64,000 nt of DNA from DATMGU01 sp035555315 (GCA_035555315.1 DATMGU010000046.1:1-64000), one strand, 5' to 3'. Positions 1 through 10,396 are shown, counted from the first letter of the stretch. The notes: a model not told the origin generated them from the sequence alone. A program made the numbers and translations.

Positions 1-507
1 CGGCAGGATCACCAGCGCGAGCACGGTGAACATGTCTTCGACAATCAGCCAGCCGACCGCGACGTGTCCATCGTGGGCGCGCAGGCGATCCTGGTCGGTC
101 AGCATCCGAATCAGGACGACGGTGCTCGCGACGGCGAGCGCCATGCCGAATACCAGGCCAGCGCCATCGCTCCATCCGAACGTGCGCGCCGCATACCAGC
201 CGGCGACCGTCGCCACCGCGCTTTGCGCGATCGCACCGGGAATTGCGATGCGTTTGACGCGCAGAAGATCCCGCGGATGGAAATGCATGCCGACGCCGAA
301 CATCAGCAGGATGACGCCGATCTCGGCCAGTTCCGAGGCAAGCTCCTGATCGGCGACGAAGCCCGGCGAGAACGGGCCGACGGCGACGCCGGCGACGAGA
401 TAGCCGACCAGCGGCGAGATCCGCAAACGATGCGCCAGCACGCCCATGATGAAGGCGAGCCCAAGCCCCACGGCGATGGTAGCGATCAGGGGCGTATGGT
501 GCGGCAT
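1..507 (-). CDS. YbaL/Kef-type cation:proton antiporter, N-terminal part (cut by window edge)
   Basis: The minus-strand frame from an ATG at 505-507 stays open to base 1 and gives 169 residues. It starts MPHHTPLIATIAVGLGLAFI and continues with membrane segments and motifs typical of CPA2 antiporters (RISPLVGYLVAGVAVGPFSPG, then AEIGVILLMFGVGMHF). This resembles the YbaL/KefB group of inner-membrane monovalent cation/proton antiporters. The rest of the transport domain and any C-terminal TrkA-N nucleotide-binding domain lie outside the window, so a YbaL versus KefB/C assignment cannot be settled. Confidence 0.85.
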   Translation of the reverse strand, partial: MPHHTPLIATIAVGLGLAFIMGVLAHRLRISPLVGYLVAGVAVGPFSPGFVADQELASELAEIGVILLMFGVGMHFHPRDLLRVKRIAIPGAIAQSAVATVAGWYAARTFGWSDGAGLVFGMALAVASTVVLIRMLTDQDRLRAHDGHVAVGWLIVEDMFTVLALVILP

Positions 508-594
508 CGGCCTCCACGCGTCTGGTTTGTTCGGAGTCCCCTTTCTAGCGGACGGGCGCCCCTATTGGTAGGTCGGTAACCCCCGATGCGGCTC

Positions 595-1419
595 TCAGAG
601 GTATCCGAAGCGCCGCATCTGGCGGGCGTGGTCGCGCTCGATGCGCGCGGTCTGGGCGGTGGTCAGGATCCGTCGCCAGTGCCCGGCGGTGCCGAACCGG
701 AAAAACCCCTCGGTATGTTCCGAGCGTTCGATGAAGCCGTGGCGTCGTTCCTGACCCTGCAAGATCTCGAACGCGCTGAACCGGATGGCGCGCCCGATCC
801 TGTCCGGATCGGGATCGAAGCCCAGGAATCGCAGGACCTTGCCGAACGTCTCGGCGGGTCGGGCCAGCATGTCCTCGTAGCGCAGAATGCGCATCGCCGG
901 GTCGAGGTTCCAGGTCCAGCTCTGAACATGCGTCGACCAACTGCTGTGGCGCTCGTACACCCTGGCGTCCGTGCCGCCGGTCGCCGCCGCCTCATCGGCC
1001 ATGAACTCGATGGTTCGATCGATCGACCAACCCAGATGATGGCTGTAGGAAATCACCACGTCGCGCGGGTCGCGCAGGATATAGACGGCGCCCGCCGTCA
1101 CCTCCGGCGTCAACAGCGGTACGCCTTCCACCTTCACCACGGCGTTGTGCGTCTTCACCATGACGAGATCCGGGAAGGCGCCGGTGAGGTCGCGGTGCAC
1201 GGCGGGCCGCATCCGCTGCACGTCGGCGATCGAATATTCCGAGGCCGGCCTTGGATCGTAGGGCTTGTACAAGGCGGCCATATTCTCGCCGGCGGTGAAA
1301 TCCGCCAGCGCGTCGATATCGTGCGGTTCCGCCGGATCGCGCAGGAAGTTGTGCATGAACGCCCGCAACCAGGTATTGCCCGATTTCGGATAGGAAGCGA
1401 GCCAGATGAGATTGCCCAA
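595..1419 (-). CDS. Sulfotransferase domain protein
   Basis: The 274-residue protein opens with WLASYPKSGNTWLRAF, the 5'-phosphosulfate-binding loop of PAPS-dependent sulfotransferases. Further in, YILRDPRDVVISYSHHLG matches the 3'-phosphate-binding region with its conserved Arg and Ser. It should transfer sulfate from PAPS to an unknown small molecule or glycan in the cytosol. The first usable start is TTG at 1417-1419, directly before the first strand of the fold; no ATG or GTG lies upstream in frame and no strong ribosome-binding site is visible. Length is normal for the family. The neighbours do not point to a substrate. Confidence 0.85.
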   Translation of the reverse strand: MGNLIWLASYPKSGNTWLRAFMHNFLRDPAEPHDIDALADFTAGENMAALYKPYDPRPASEYSIADVQRMRPAVHRDLTGAFPDLVMVKTHNAVVKVEGVPLLTPEVTAGAVYILRDPRDVVISYSHHLGWSIDRTIEFMADEAAATGGTDARVYERHSSWSTHVQSWTWNLDPAMRILRYEDMLARPAETFGKVLRFLGFDPDPDRIGRAIRFSAFEILQGQERRHGFIERSEHTEGFFRFGTAGHWRRILTTAQTARIERDHARQMRRFGYL

Positions 1420-1555
1420 TGGTGATGCCGCGTTAGGGTCGCCGATGCCGGATCATCTGATCATAGCAAGCTCCGCGGCGGATGCGTATCGCGGCGAAAC
1501 GCGATAGAAGGGGCGCTCTGCCTCACGAACGAGCCCGGATCGAGGAAAGATTGCC

Positions 1556-2131
1556 ATGGCTGTGAGGTTTCGTGTGGGGGCCGTCGCCTATGCCAAGGAC
1601 GGCCGCACCTATGTGGTCGACGAGGTCGATGACGGCATCGTCTATTGCTCCTCGCCGAACGGCGCTGAAACCGAATTCGCCGAAGATCTCCTGATGACCG
1701 AGGCGGAGTGGTCGGCGCGGTCGGGTGGTCGGCGCGGCACGCTGTACGACCGGCTGAGGCGAGAGGGTGCCTATGTGGCACCAGCCGGCAAGCTCGACGG
1801 AGCCGCCGCGACGCAGCTGCTGGCCAAGATCGATCGGCTATCGCCGGGTCTGCTGGATTTCACCGCCTTCACGGTGGCGACCCGGGTCATGAATGCCTCC
1901 GGCGACCAGGATCTGCTCGGCGAGCTGTCGATCGTCAAATGCCGGGCGGTGTTCGAGGCGGCCTCGCCGGAAAGTCGGGCCAACCTGCTGGCGGGACTGC
2001 TCGGTACCCAGCCCGACGTGCTGATCGGCGCCGGCCGCCTGGGCGACAATCTGATGCGTGCCATGATCGACAAAGGCCTCGCCGCCCATGCCGACGCTTT
2101 CGAGAGCTTCGGCAGCCGTCCTCGTCGCTGA
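1556..2131 (+). CDS. Uncharacterised 191-residue protein
   Basis: Starts at an ATG preceded by GAGGAAAG (about 8 nt away). I do not recognise a family. The first ~50 residues look like a small beta-rich module (RVGAVAYAKDGRTYVVDEVDD); the rest is mostly helical and probably soluble. There is no signal peptide or membrane segment. Third codon positions are GC-rich like those of neighbouring genes, which supports real coding. It is transcribed away from the sulfotransferase. Confidence 0.7.
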   Translation: MAVRFRVGAVAYAKDGRTYVVDEVDDGIVYCSSPNGAETEFAEDLLMTEAEWSARSGGRRGTLYDRLRREGAYVAPAGKLDGAAATQLLAKIDRLSPGLLDFTAFTVATRVMNASGDQDLLGELSIVKCRAVFEAASPESRANLLAGLLGTQPDVLIGAGRLGDNLMRAMIDKGLAAHADAFESFGSRPRR

Positions 2132-2263
2132 CGGTGAGGCCGCTGAAGTTTAGGCTGCTGAATTAAGCCACCGATTGGCGCCATAAAACGCTAGGGTGGC
2201 GGCGATGGGCAGCGGCGTTTCGCTGTCCGAACGAGATCGATCAGAGTTTAGGAGACGACCAAC

Positions 2264-2773
2264 GTGGCCCAGGAACCCCGAAACACGTCAGGCCCCAAGG
2301 GCGGCAAACCCGGCGGCTCGCGCGACGGCCGGCCTGGTGATGGGCGTTCAAAAGATGGACGTCCCAGGGGACGCAAAGGCGGGTTCGACCGGGATGGCGG
2401 CAAACCCAGGACGCCGACGAATACCTTCGAGACGCTGAAGGAGCTGGAGCGCGGCCCCGATTACCGGATCGACAAATTCGTGTTGGCCGATAAGGAAAAC
2501 CACAAGCCGATCAAGACCGAATACCGCCTGACCCGCGAGGGATTGGCCGGCACGCCGGTGTTCAGCCGGTTGGTGGATGCGAAGACCGCCGCGACCGGGC
2601 CGCTGCCCGAGCCGGAGGCCCCCGAACCTGCGCCCGAAGCGGAGGTCGCTGAACCCGTAGCGGCCGAAGCAGAGGCACCCGAAGCAGAAGCCGAAACCGC
2701 TTCGGCCGCGTCGGAGCTGGCGGAAGGGCACGAGCCGCCGGCCGCCGAGGGGGAAGTCGACAAACCGGCTTGA
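2264..2773 (+). CDS. Uncharacterised low-complexity protein (Gly/Arg/Lys-rich head, acidic tail)
   Basis: GTG start with AGGAGA at 2250-2255, nine bases upstream. The 169-residue product has three parts: a basic Gly/Asp/Arg/Lys-rich disordered head (about 1-45), a short ordered centre (about 48-105, with TLKELERGPDYRIDKFVLAD), and an acidic Pro/Glu/Ala-rich tail. The basic head suggests nucleic-acid binding, but this is inference. It ends just before the convergent RND permease gene. Confidence 0.65.
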   Translation: MAQEPRNTSGPKGGKPGGSRDGRPGDGRSKDGRPRGRKGGFDRDGGKPRTPTNTFETLKELERGPDYRIDKFVLADKENHKPIKTEYRLTREGLAGTPVFSRLVDAKTAATGPLPEPEAPEPAPEAEVAEPVAAEAEAPEAEAETASAASELAEGHEPPAAEGEVDKPA

Positions 2774-2789
2774 ACCCAACTTGCGATGC

Positions 2790-5700
2790 TTACTCCGCCG
2801 CGGCACCGACCAGCCGCGCGCGGGGGCGCAGACGATCGATCAGCAGATAGGCCAGCGGTGTCGTGTACAGCGTGAGGAATTGCGACACCAGCAGCCCGCC
2901 GACGATGGCGATGCCCAGCGGCTGGCGCAACTCGAAGCCGGGACCCGTGCCAATCGCCAGGGGTACGGCACTCAGGATCGCCGCCAGCATGGTCATGGTG
3001 ATCGGCCGCACCCGCAGGCGCGCCGCCTCGCGGATCGACCGGTCCGGCGACAACCCCTCGATACGCTCCAGGGCCAGGGCGAAATCGACCATCATGATGG
3101 CGTTCTTCATCACCATGCCGACCAGCAGGATGCAGCCGATCGAGGTGATGATGGTGAACTCGGTCTTGGTCAGCAGCAGTGCTGCCAGCGCGCCGAACGC
3201 AGCCGAGGGCAGGGTCGACAGGATGGTGAGGGGGTGCGCGTAGCTCTCGTACAGCACGCCCAGCACCACATAGATCGCGACGATCGCGGCCGCGAACAGC
3301 AGCATCTGTTTGGCGCCGGATTTATTGGCCTCGCCGGCCTCGCCCTTGAACTCTACCTTGAGCTCGTCGGGCCGATTTGCCGTGGCCTCGGCCTTGCGGA
3401 TGGCGGTGATCGCCTGGCCCAGCGAGACCCCGGGCTTGGTGTCGAACGAGATCGTCATCGACGGGAACTGGTCCTGGTGGAACTCCCACATCGGCGCATG
3501 GGCGCGGGTTGGCCGCATCAGCGTGGCCAAGGGCACCGCGGCATTGTTCACCCCCGGCACATAGATCTGCTCGAACACCGACGGGTCGGTCTGGAAGCGG
3601 GGATCGAGTTCCAGCACGACCCGCGTATAGTTCAGCGGCAGATAGATCGTCTTGATCTGGCGCTGGCCGAACGCGTCGTAGAGCGTGTTGTCGATGCCCA
3701 TCGGCGTGATGCCCAGGCTGGCGGCACGCATCCGGTTGATCTCCAGCCCGGCTTGCAGGCCGATTGCCTCGACATTGGTGATGACGTCGGTCACCTCGGC
3801 TAGGGCCACGATCCGCCGGCGCATGACCTCGCCCCATTGCAGCACTTGATCGGTGTTGATCCCCGACACGGTGTATTGATAGCGCGACGCCGAACCGCCG
3901 ACGCCGATCTGTAGATCCTGCACCGGCGTGAACAACGCCCGGATGCCATCGACCTTGCCCAGGGTGGTCCGCAGGCGGGCGATCACCTGCTGGATCGACA
4001 GCTTGCGCTCGGTGACAGGCTTCAAATTGACCAGCATGGTGCCATTGCTCAGGATCGAACCCTGTCCACCGATATAGGAGACCAGGTCGTCTACGGCGGG
4101 ATCGGCCAGGATCGCGTTGGCGACCGCCTGCTGACGATCCTCCATCGCCGCGAACGAGATATTGGCGTTCGTGATGGTTCGGACGAAGAGGATGCCGGTA
4201 TCCTGCGTCGGCATGAAGCCCTTGGGCAGTGCCAGGTAGATGCCGATCGTCGCCGCGGTCACCACGAGGGTCAGGCCCAGGCTGATCCAGCGATGGCGCA
4301 GCGCCCAATCCAGACTGGCGAGATAGCACCGGACCGTGGCCGAGAAGCCCCGCTCGAACCAACTCGGCCGAGCCCGGGTGCCAGCCGGGGAAGCGGCGGT
4401 CGGGTTGGTCAGCAGTTGCCCACACAGCATTGGCGTCAAGGTGACCGAGACCAGTGCCGAGGCGATGATCGCCGCCACCAGGGTCATGCCGAACTCGCTG
4501 AAATACCGGCCGACGACATCGGGCATGAACAGCACGGGGATCAGGGCCGCGACCAGCGCGGCGGTGACCGAGACGATGGTGAACGCCATCTGCCGGGCGC
4601 CGATCAGGGCCGCGTCGAACGCCGTATGGCCTTCCTCGATCAGCCGGATGATGTTCTCGATCATGATCACGGCATCGTCGACGACGAAGCCCACCGCGAT
4701 CGTCACGGCCATCAGCGACAAATTGTCGAGCGTATAGCCCAGCAGCGCCATGGCGCCGAAGGTGGCGGCGAGCGATACCGGGATGGTCAGCGCCGGGATC
4801 GCGGTCGCCCAGAACCGCTTCAGGAACAGCGCCATCACCAGGATGACCAACCCGGTCGCGATCGCGATGGTCAGCTGCACATCCGCGATCGATGCCCGAA
4901 TCAGCGTCGTCCGGTTATAGACGACATGCACCTTCACCGATGGTGGCATCCAATGCGCCATCTGCGGCAGGGTTGCGATCACCTGGTCGACGACTTCGAC
5001 GACGTTCGCGTCCGGCTGCTTGGTGACATAGACCATCACGGCCCGACCGGTATTGTACCAGCCGGCCAGCTTGTCGTTGATCACGTTGTCCTCGACCGTG
5101 GCGATGTCGCCCAGGCGGACCGGCGCCTTGTTGCGCCAGGCGACGACGATCTCCCGGTAGTCGACCGCCTTGAACAGCTGGTCATTGCTGCCGATGGTGA
5201 AGGATTGCTGATCGATCGATATCGCCCCCTTTGGCGTGTTCTGCGTTGCCAGCACTACCGCCGAGCGGATCTCCTCCAGTGATAGCTTCATGGTCGCTAT
5301 CTGACGCGGATCGACGCGGATGCGCACGGCGCCGCGCTCGCCGCCCGTGATGTTGACCTTGGCGACCCCGTCGATCTGCGACAGCTTCTGCACCACGACG
5401 CTGTCGGCCAGGCTGTAGATTTCGGCCGGATCGACGACGTCCGAGGTCAAGGCCAGGACGATGACGGCGAAGCCCGACGGGTTCGCCTTGTAGTATTGCG
5501 GCGGCTGCGGCAGGTCGTGGGGCAGGTTGGGACCCGCGGCGTTGATCGCCGCCTGGACCTCGGCCGCCGCTTCGTCGATATCCTTGCCGAGGTCGAATTG
5601 GATGGTGATCGTGGCACCACCCTGGCCGCTGAACGCGACCATTTCGGCGATGCCGGGGATGGTGCCGAGCTGGCGCTCGAGCGGTTGGGCCAGAGACACT

Positions 5701-5915
5701 GCGACCGTGTCCGGGCTGGCGCCCGGCAGCACCGCCGAGACGCCGATGGTCGGCCGGTCGACCGAGGGCAGCGCCGCGATCGGCAGCTTCGCATAGGCGA
5801 GGGCACCCAACAGCAACACGCCCAGCGTCAGCAGGGTGGTGGCGACCGGCCGCCGGATGAACGGCTCGGAGAGGCTCACGGGGCTGGGCTCACGGTCCGT
5901 GGCTCTCCGCTTCAT
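2790..5915 (-). CDS. mdtC: RND multidrug efflux permease, MdtC-like
   Basis: At 1041 residues it has full AcrB/MdtC length. The N-terminal segment is followed by the conserved LPIAALPSVDRPTI stretch. TM4 carries the acidic pair of the proton relay (GFVVDDAVIMIENI) and the C-terminal half has MKNAIMMVDFAL with the conserved Lys. It acts in the inner membrane as a proton-driven drug exporter. The ATG at 5915 lies 26 nt inside the upstream permease gene; a GTG at 5879 would avoid the overlap and cannot be excluded. It is the last gene of an mdtABC-type operon. No TolC-type outer-membrane gene is present here, so an external partner is expected. Confidence 0.93.
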   Translation of the reverse strand: MKRRATDREPSPVSLSEPFIRRPVATTLLTLGVLLLGALAYAKLPIAALPSVDRPTIGVSAVLPGASPDTVAVSLAQPLERQLGTIPGIAEMVAFSGQGGATITIQFDLGKDIDEAAAEVQAAINAAGPNLPHDLPQPPQYYKANPSGFAVIVLALTSDVVDPAEIYSLADSVVVQKLSQIDGVAKVNITGGERGAVRIRVDPRQIATMKLSLEEIRSAVVLATQNTPKGAISIDQQSFTIGSNDQLFKAVDYREIVVAWRNKAPVRLGDIATVEDNVINDKLAGWYNTGRAVMVYVTKQPDANVVEVVDQVIATLPQMAHWMPPSVKVHVVYNRTTLIRASIADVQLTIAIATGLVILVMALFLKRFWATAIPALTIPVSLAATFGAMALLGYTLDNLSLMAVTIAVGFVVDDAVIMIENIIRLIEEGHTAFDAALIGARQMAFTIVSVTAALVAALIPVLFMPDVVGRYFSEFGMTLVAAIIASALVSVTLTPMLCGQLLTNPTAASPAGTRARPSWFERGFSATVRCYLASLDWALRHRWISLGLTLVVTAATIGIYLALPKGFMPTQDTGILFVRTITNANISFAAMEDRQQAVANAILADPAVDDLVSYIGGQGSILSNGTMLVNLKPVTERKLSIQQVIARLRTTLGKVDGIRALFTPVQDLQIGVGGSASRYQYTVSGINTDQVLQWGEVMRRRIVALAEVTDVITNVEAIGLQAGLEINRMRAASLGITPMGIDNTLYDAFGQRQIKTIYLPLNYTRVVLELDPRFQTDPSVFEQIYVPGVNNAAVPLATLMRPTRAHAPMWEFHQDQFPSMTISFDTKPGVSLGQAITAIRKAEATANRPDELKVEFKGEAGEANKSGAKQMLLFAAAIVAIYVVLGVLYESYAHPLTILSTLPSAAFGALAALLLTKTEFTIITSIGCILLVGMVMKNAIMMVDFALALERIEGLSPDRSIREAARLRVRPITMTMLAAILSAVPLAIGTGPGFELRQPLGIAIVGGLLVSQFLTLYTTPLAYLLIDRLRPRARLVGAAAE

Positions 5916-8900
5916 AGCCGGTCGGCGCCGGCGCCGTGGCGGGGACGCGGCGTGGTCGGCTGAAGCGCCGCTGCAGCCGCGCGAAGGCCAGATAGATCAC
6001 CGGCGTCGTGTAAAGCGTCAGGATCTGCGAGACGATCAAGCCGCCGACGATGGCGATGCCCATCGGCCGGCGAAGCTCCGACCCGGTGCCGACGCCGACG
6101 GCCAGCGGCAGGGCACCCAGCAAGGCGGCCATGGTCGTCATCATGATCGGCCGGAAGCGCAGGATGCACGCCTCGGTGATCGATTGCTCGGCGGACCGGC
6201 CGTGGTCGCGTTCCGCCTCCAGCGCGAAATCGACCATCATGATCGCGTTCTTCTTGACGATGCCGATCAGCAGGATGATCCCGATGAGGGAGATCAGGTC
6301 GAGATCGAGCCCGAACAGCATCAGGGCCAGCAAGGCGCCGACACCGGCTGAGGGCAGGGTCGACAGGATGGTGATCGGGTGGATGTAGCTCTCATAGAGC
6401 ACGCCCAACACGATATAGACCGTGATGATCGCCGCTAGGATCAGCAGCGGCTCGCTTTGCAGCGAGGATTGGAACTCGGCGGCGGCGCCGGTCAGCGTGG
6501 CGGTCACCGTGTCGGGCAGGCCCACCGCCCGTTCGCCGCGGCGCAGGGCCGCCAAGGCTTGGCCGAGCGAGCCGCCCTTGGGCAGGTTGAACGACAGGAT
6601 GGTCGCGGGGAACAGGCCCTGATGGGTGATCGCCAGCGGCGCCAGCCCGCGCTCGATCCGGGCGAAGGCGGAGAGCGGGATGGCGGCCGAGGCGGCGTGG
6701 AACCCGTTGCCGATGCCGCCGGCGGCATCATTGGTGGTCGAAGCCTGGGAGCTGGCGGCGGTGACATAGATCTTGTCGAGGATGCCCGGGTCGTCGCGGA
6801 ACGCCGGATCGACCTCCAGGATCACATGGTATTCGGTCAGCGGCGAATAGATCGTCGCGATCTGCCGCTGGCCGAACGCGTCGTAAAGGGTGTTGTCGAT
6901 CGAACTCAAGGTCACGCCATAGCGGGCGGCGGCGGCGCGGTCGATCGTCACCATCATCTGCAGGCCTTCGTCCTGTCGGTCGCTGGCGACATCGGCGAGC
7001 TCCGGCTGGCGGGCCAGCTCGGCCAACAGCTTCGCCGCTGCCAGCCGCAGCTCCCCCTCGTCCAGATCCTGCAGCACGTATTGGTACTGCGTGCGCGACG
7101 CCCGCGTCTCGATCTGCAGATCCTGCACCGGCTGGATATGCAGGTCGATGCCCTGTACCGGGGCGACCGCGCGTTGCAGGCGGTCGATGATTCGGGCGGC
7201 ATTGGCGCCGCGTTTGTCGGGCGAGCCGATATTGATGTAGAGCCGGCCGCTGTTCAGGGTCGGGTTCACCGTGCCGGCGCCGACGAAGCTGTCCACCGAT
7301 ACGACGTCCGGGTCCTTGCCGATGATCGCCGCCAGCTCGTTCTGCCGCGCCGACATCGCCGCGAAGGAGATGTCCTGCGCGGCATCGGTGATGCCGACCA
7401 GCAGACCGGTATCCTGCTGCGGCAGAAATCCCTTGGGCACCGCGACGTAAAGCCAGCCGGTGGCGATTACGGTCAGCACGGTGAAGGCGAGGGTGGCCGG
7501 CTGGTGCCGCATCACCCAGCCGAGGATCGTCTCATGCAGGGCGTTCAGCCGGTCGAACGCCCGCTCGCTCCACCGGAACAGCGCGTTGGGGCGATGATTG
7601 TGATCGACCGGCTTCAAGAGATGCGCGCACATCATCGGGGTGAGCGTCAGCGACACCACGCCCGAGATCAGCACGGCGAAGGATAAGGTCAGCGCGAATT
7701 CTCTGAACAGGCGGCCGACCACGCCGCCCATCAGCAACAGCGGGATGAACACCGCGATCAGCGAGATGGTCAGCGACACGACGGTGAAGCCGATCTGCCT
7801 AGCACCCTTGATCGCCGCTTGGATCGGCCGCTCCCCGGCCTCGATGTAGCGCACGATGTTCTCGATCATGACGATCGCGTCGTCGACCACGAAGCCCGAG
7901 GCGATGGTCAGCGCCATCAGCGACAAATTGTCGAGGCTGAACCCGGCCAGTTGCATGGCCCCGAACGTCGCGATCAGCGAGACCGGCAGCGTGATGCTGG
8001 GGATCACGGTCGCCCAGAGCTTGCGCAGGAACAGGAAGATGACCAACACGACCAGCGCCACGGTCAGCAGCAGGGTGAACTGCACGTCCTGGATGGCGGC
8101 CCGGATGGTGATGGTCCGGTCGCTCACGATCGACAGCTTCAGTGCCGGCGGCAGCGAGGTTTGCAGTTTGGGCAACAGCGCCTTGATCGCGTCGACCACC
8201 TCGATGGTATTGGCGCCGGGCTGCCGCTGGATGTCGAGGATGATCGCGCGCTGGCCATTGTACCAGCCGGCCAGCTCCGCGTTCTCGACGCTATCGACCG
8301 CCCGGGCGACATCGCGCAGCAGCACCGGCGCGCCATTGCGATAGGCGACGACGGCGCCCAGATAGGCGTCGGCGGTGAACAGCTGGTCGTTGGCGCCGAT
8401 CTGGAACGCCTGCCGCGCGCCGTCCAGCCCGCCCTTGGGATTGTCGACGGTGGTCGCCGCGACCGCCCGCCGGACGTCTTCTAGCGACAGGCCCAGCCCG
8501 GCGAGCCGCGCCGGATCGGCTTCCAGGCGCACCGACCGGGTCTGGCCGCCCTCGATGGTGACGGCGCCCACGCCGGCGACCTGCGACAGCTTCTGCACGA
8601 TCACCGTCTCGGCATAGTCGTCCACGACATGCAGCGGCAGCGTATCGGCGGTCAGCGCCAGGATCAGCACCGGGGTATCCGCCGGGTTCACTTGGTGATA
8701 GATCGGCGGATAGGGCAGCAGGCTGGTCGGCACTAGATCCGACGCGTTGTTGATCGCGGCCTGAACGTCTTGCGCCGCCGTGCCGATCTTGCGCGCCAGA
8801 TCGAATTGCAGGGTGATCTGGCTGGTGCCGTAGGAACTGGTCGAGCTCATCAGGGTCAGCCCGGCGATTTGGCCGAAGGCATGCTCCAGCGGGGCGGTGA

Positions 8901-9081
8901 TTGAGGACTCGATCACATCGGGGGCGGCACCCGGATACCCCGTGGTGATCTGGATCGTCGGAAAATCGACCGACGGCAAGGCCGCCACCGGCAGAAAGCG
9001 ATAGCCGAGCAACCCCAGCAGCACGATCGCGAAGATCAACAGCGTCGTCGCGATCGGCCGCAGGATGAACGGCGTCGACAT
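5890..9081 (-). CDS. mdtB: RND multidrug efflux permease, MdtB-like
   Basis: A 1063-residue RND permease starting MSTPFILRPIATTLLIFAIV, as MdtB proteins do. It has the TM4 acidic pair (GFVVDDAIVMIENI), the second-half IVKKNAIMMVDFAL motif, and two large periplasmic loops. In E. coli, MdtB and MdtC form a mixed trimer, and two adjacent non-identical permeases behind one fusion protein fit that pattern. Its start is 4 bp after the MdtA stop and its tail overlaps the MdtC start, so translation is likely coupled. Confidence 0.93.
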   Translation of the reverse strand: MSTPFILRPIATTLLIFAIVLLGLLGYRFLPVAALPSVDFPTIQITTGYPGAAPDVIESSITAPLEHAFGQIAGLTLMSSTSSYGTSQITLQFDLARKIGTAAQDVQAAINNASDLVPTSLLPYPPIYHQVNPADTPVLILALTADTLPLHVVDDYAETVIVQKLSQVAGVGAVTIEGGQTRSVRLEADPARLAGLGLSLEDVRRAVAATTVDNPKGGLDGARQAFQIGANDQLFTADAYLGAVVAYRNGAPVLLRDVARAVDSVENAELAGWYNGQRAIILDIQRQPGANTIEVVDAIKALLPKLQTSLPPALKLSIVSDRTITIRAAIQDVQFTLLLTVALVVLVIFLFLRKLWATVIPSITLPVSLIATFGAMQLAGFSLDNLSLMALTIASGFVVDDAIVMIENIVRYIEAGERPIQAAIKGARQIGFTVVSLTISLIAVFIPLLLMGGVVGRLFREFALTLSFAVLISGVVSLTLTPMMCAHLLKPVDHNHRPNALFRWSERAFDRLNALHETILGWVMRHQPATLAFTVLTVIATGWLYVAVPKGFLPQQDTGLLVGITDAAQDISFAAMSARQNELAAIIGKDPDVVSVDSFVGAGTVNPTLNSGRLYINIGSPDKRGANAARIIDRLQRAVAPVQGIDLHIQPVQDLQIETRASRTQYQYVLQDLDEGELRLAAAKLLAELARQPELADVASDRQDEGLQMMVTIDRAAAARYGVTLSSIDNTLYDAFGQRQIATIYSPLTEYHVILEVDPAFRDDPGILDKIYVTAASSQASTTNDAAGGIGNGFHAASAAIPLSAFARIERGLAPLAITHQGLFPATILSFNLPKGGSLGQALAALRRGERAVGLPDTVTATLTGAAAEFQSSLQSEPLLILAAIITVYIVLGVLYESYIHPITILSTLPSAGVGALLALMLFGLDLDLISLIGIILLIGIVKKNAIMMVDFALEAERDHGRSAEQSITEACILRFRPIMMTTMAALLGALPLAVGVGTGSELRRPMGIAIVGGLIVSQILTLYTTPVIYLAFARLQRRFSRPRRVPATAPAPTGYEAESHGP

Positions 9082-9085
9082 GGCG

Positions 9086-10330
9086 CTAGGTCGGTCCGGG
9101 TTTCGGCTTCTGTGCTCCGCCAGCGGGCGGTGCCGCGGGTTCGGTCCGCGTGATCTCCACGGGGCTGCCGTTTTCGAGCCGGTAATAGCCGTCCAGCACC
9201 ACCTGATCGCCGCGTTGTACGCCGCGCTCGATCAGGGTGCGGCCGTCGAACACCTGGCCGATCACCACGGCTTTCGTTTCCGCAGTCTTGTTCGGGTGCA
9301 GCAGCCAGACGAAATCGCCGCGTGGCCCGTGCCGCACCGCCGCCGACGGCACGGTCAACCCGTCATGCCGCGTGTCGACGACGAGCCGGCCATTGACGAA
9401 ATTCCCCGGCCACAGCGCGATCGCCGCATTGGGAAAGCTGGCCTTGACCTTGATCGTGCCGGTCGCCTGGTCGACCTGGTTATCGACCAGATCGATGGTC
9501 CCCTTGTCGATCTCCGTCCGGTCGTCATTCGCCATGGCCATGACGGTGAAATGCGCCATGCCCGGCGTCATATGGGTCGCGGCCACGGCGGCCGCCGACA
9601 GGGTGAAGACCGCCGAGATCGGTTGCAGCTGGGTGATGACGACAATCGTCGTGCCATCGCTTGCGCGGAGGTAATTGCCGCTATCGACCTGCCTGATGCC
9701 GACGCGGCCGTCGATCGGCGAGACGATCCGCGTATAGCTCAACTGGGTTTCCGCATAGCGGATCTGGGCGTCGTCGCTCATCAGTTGTGCGCGGTATTGG
9801 TCGACCAGGGCCTTTTGCTGATCGACCGATTGCCGGCTGGCGTAATCCCTCAGGACCAGATTCTGGTAGCGCGCCAAATCCAGCAACGCGCCGTCGAGCA
9901 GCGCCTGATCCTTTTGCTTGGCCGCCTTCTGCTGCTGCAATTGCGCCTCGTAGGGGCGCGGATCGATCACGGCGAGCGGATCGCCGATCTTCACATCCTG
10001 CCCCTCCTTGAACAGGATCTGGATGATCTCGCCATCGATCTTGGTCTTCACGCTGACGGTATTGTAGGCCTGTACCGTGCCGATGCCGGAGAGGTAGATC
10101 GGCACATCCTCGGCGCGCACGATGGTCGCCACGACGGGCACCGGCGGACGTGCCGAGGCCGCCGCCGGGGCGGCCTCGGATGGCAGGGCGAGTGTCGCGA
10201 GGCCGGGTAGCCCCGCCAGCCAATGCTGTTGGGCCAGCCATGGCTTTACAGCAGGCGGCACCCCCTCGACGGCGACAAAACCGCCGATGCCGAGGGCGAG
10301 CAGCCCCAGAAACAGCAGCGCGATACGCAT
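9086..10330 (-). CDS. mdtA: RND efflux membrane fusion protein, MdtA-like
   Basis: A 414-residue periplasmic adaptor. An N-terminal hydrophobic anchor is followed by an Ala/Pro-rich linker. The lipoyl-type half motifs are recognisable (GTVQAYNTVSVKTKIDGEI and VSPIDGRVGIRQVDSGNYL) with a helical hairpin between them, then beta-barrel and membrane-proximal domains. It links the inner-membrane RND pump to an outer-membrane channel. It is the first gene of the operon; about 66 bp separate it from the stop of the TPR glycosyltransferase gene. Confidence 0.93.
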   Translation of the reverse strand: MRIALLFLGLLALGIGGFVAVEGVPPAVKPWLAQQHWLAGLPGLATLALPSEAAPAAASARPPVPVVATIVRAEDVPIYLSGIGTVQAYNTVSVKTKIDGEIIQILFKEGQDVKIGDPLAVIDPRPYEAQLQQQKAAKQKDQALLDGALLDLARYQNLVLRDYASRQSVDQQKALVDQYRAQLMSDDAQIRYAETQLSYTRIVSPIDGRVGIRQVDSGNYLRASDGTTIVVITQLQPISAVFTLSAAAVAATHMTPGMAHFTVMAMANDDRTEIDKGTIDLVDNQVDQATGTIKVKASFPNAAIALWPGNFVNGRLVVDTRHDGLTVPSAAVRHGPRGDFVWLLHPNKTAETKAVVIGQVFDGRTLIERGVQRGDQVVLDGYYRLENGSPVEITRTEPAAPPAGGAQKPKPGPT

Positions 10331-10396
10331 GGTGGGTTGCTCACCATTGGGTTGTATTCCAGCATTCTACGGGCGATGACACGCTCAAATCCCCAC

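Noticed and set aside
64..579. Plus-strand frame at the left edge
   Set aside because: It is antisense to a minus-strand frame that encodes a clear CPA2 antiporter N-terminus.
6457..7686. 409-codon plus-strand frame inside the MdtB-like gene
   Set aside because: Antisense shadow of a well-conserved RND permease.
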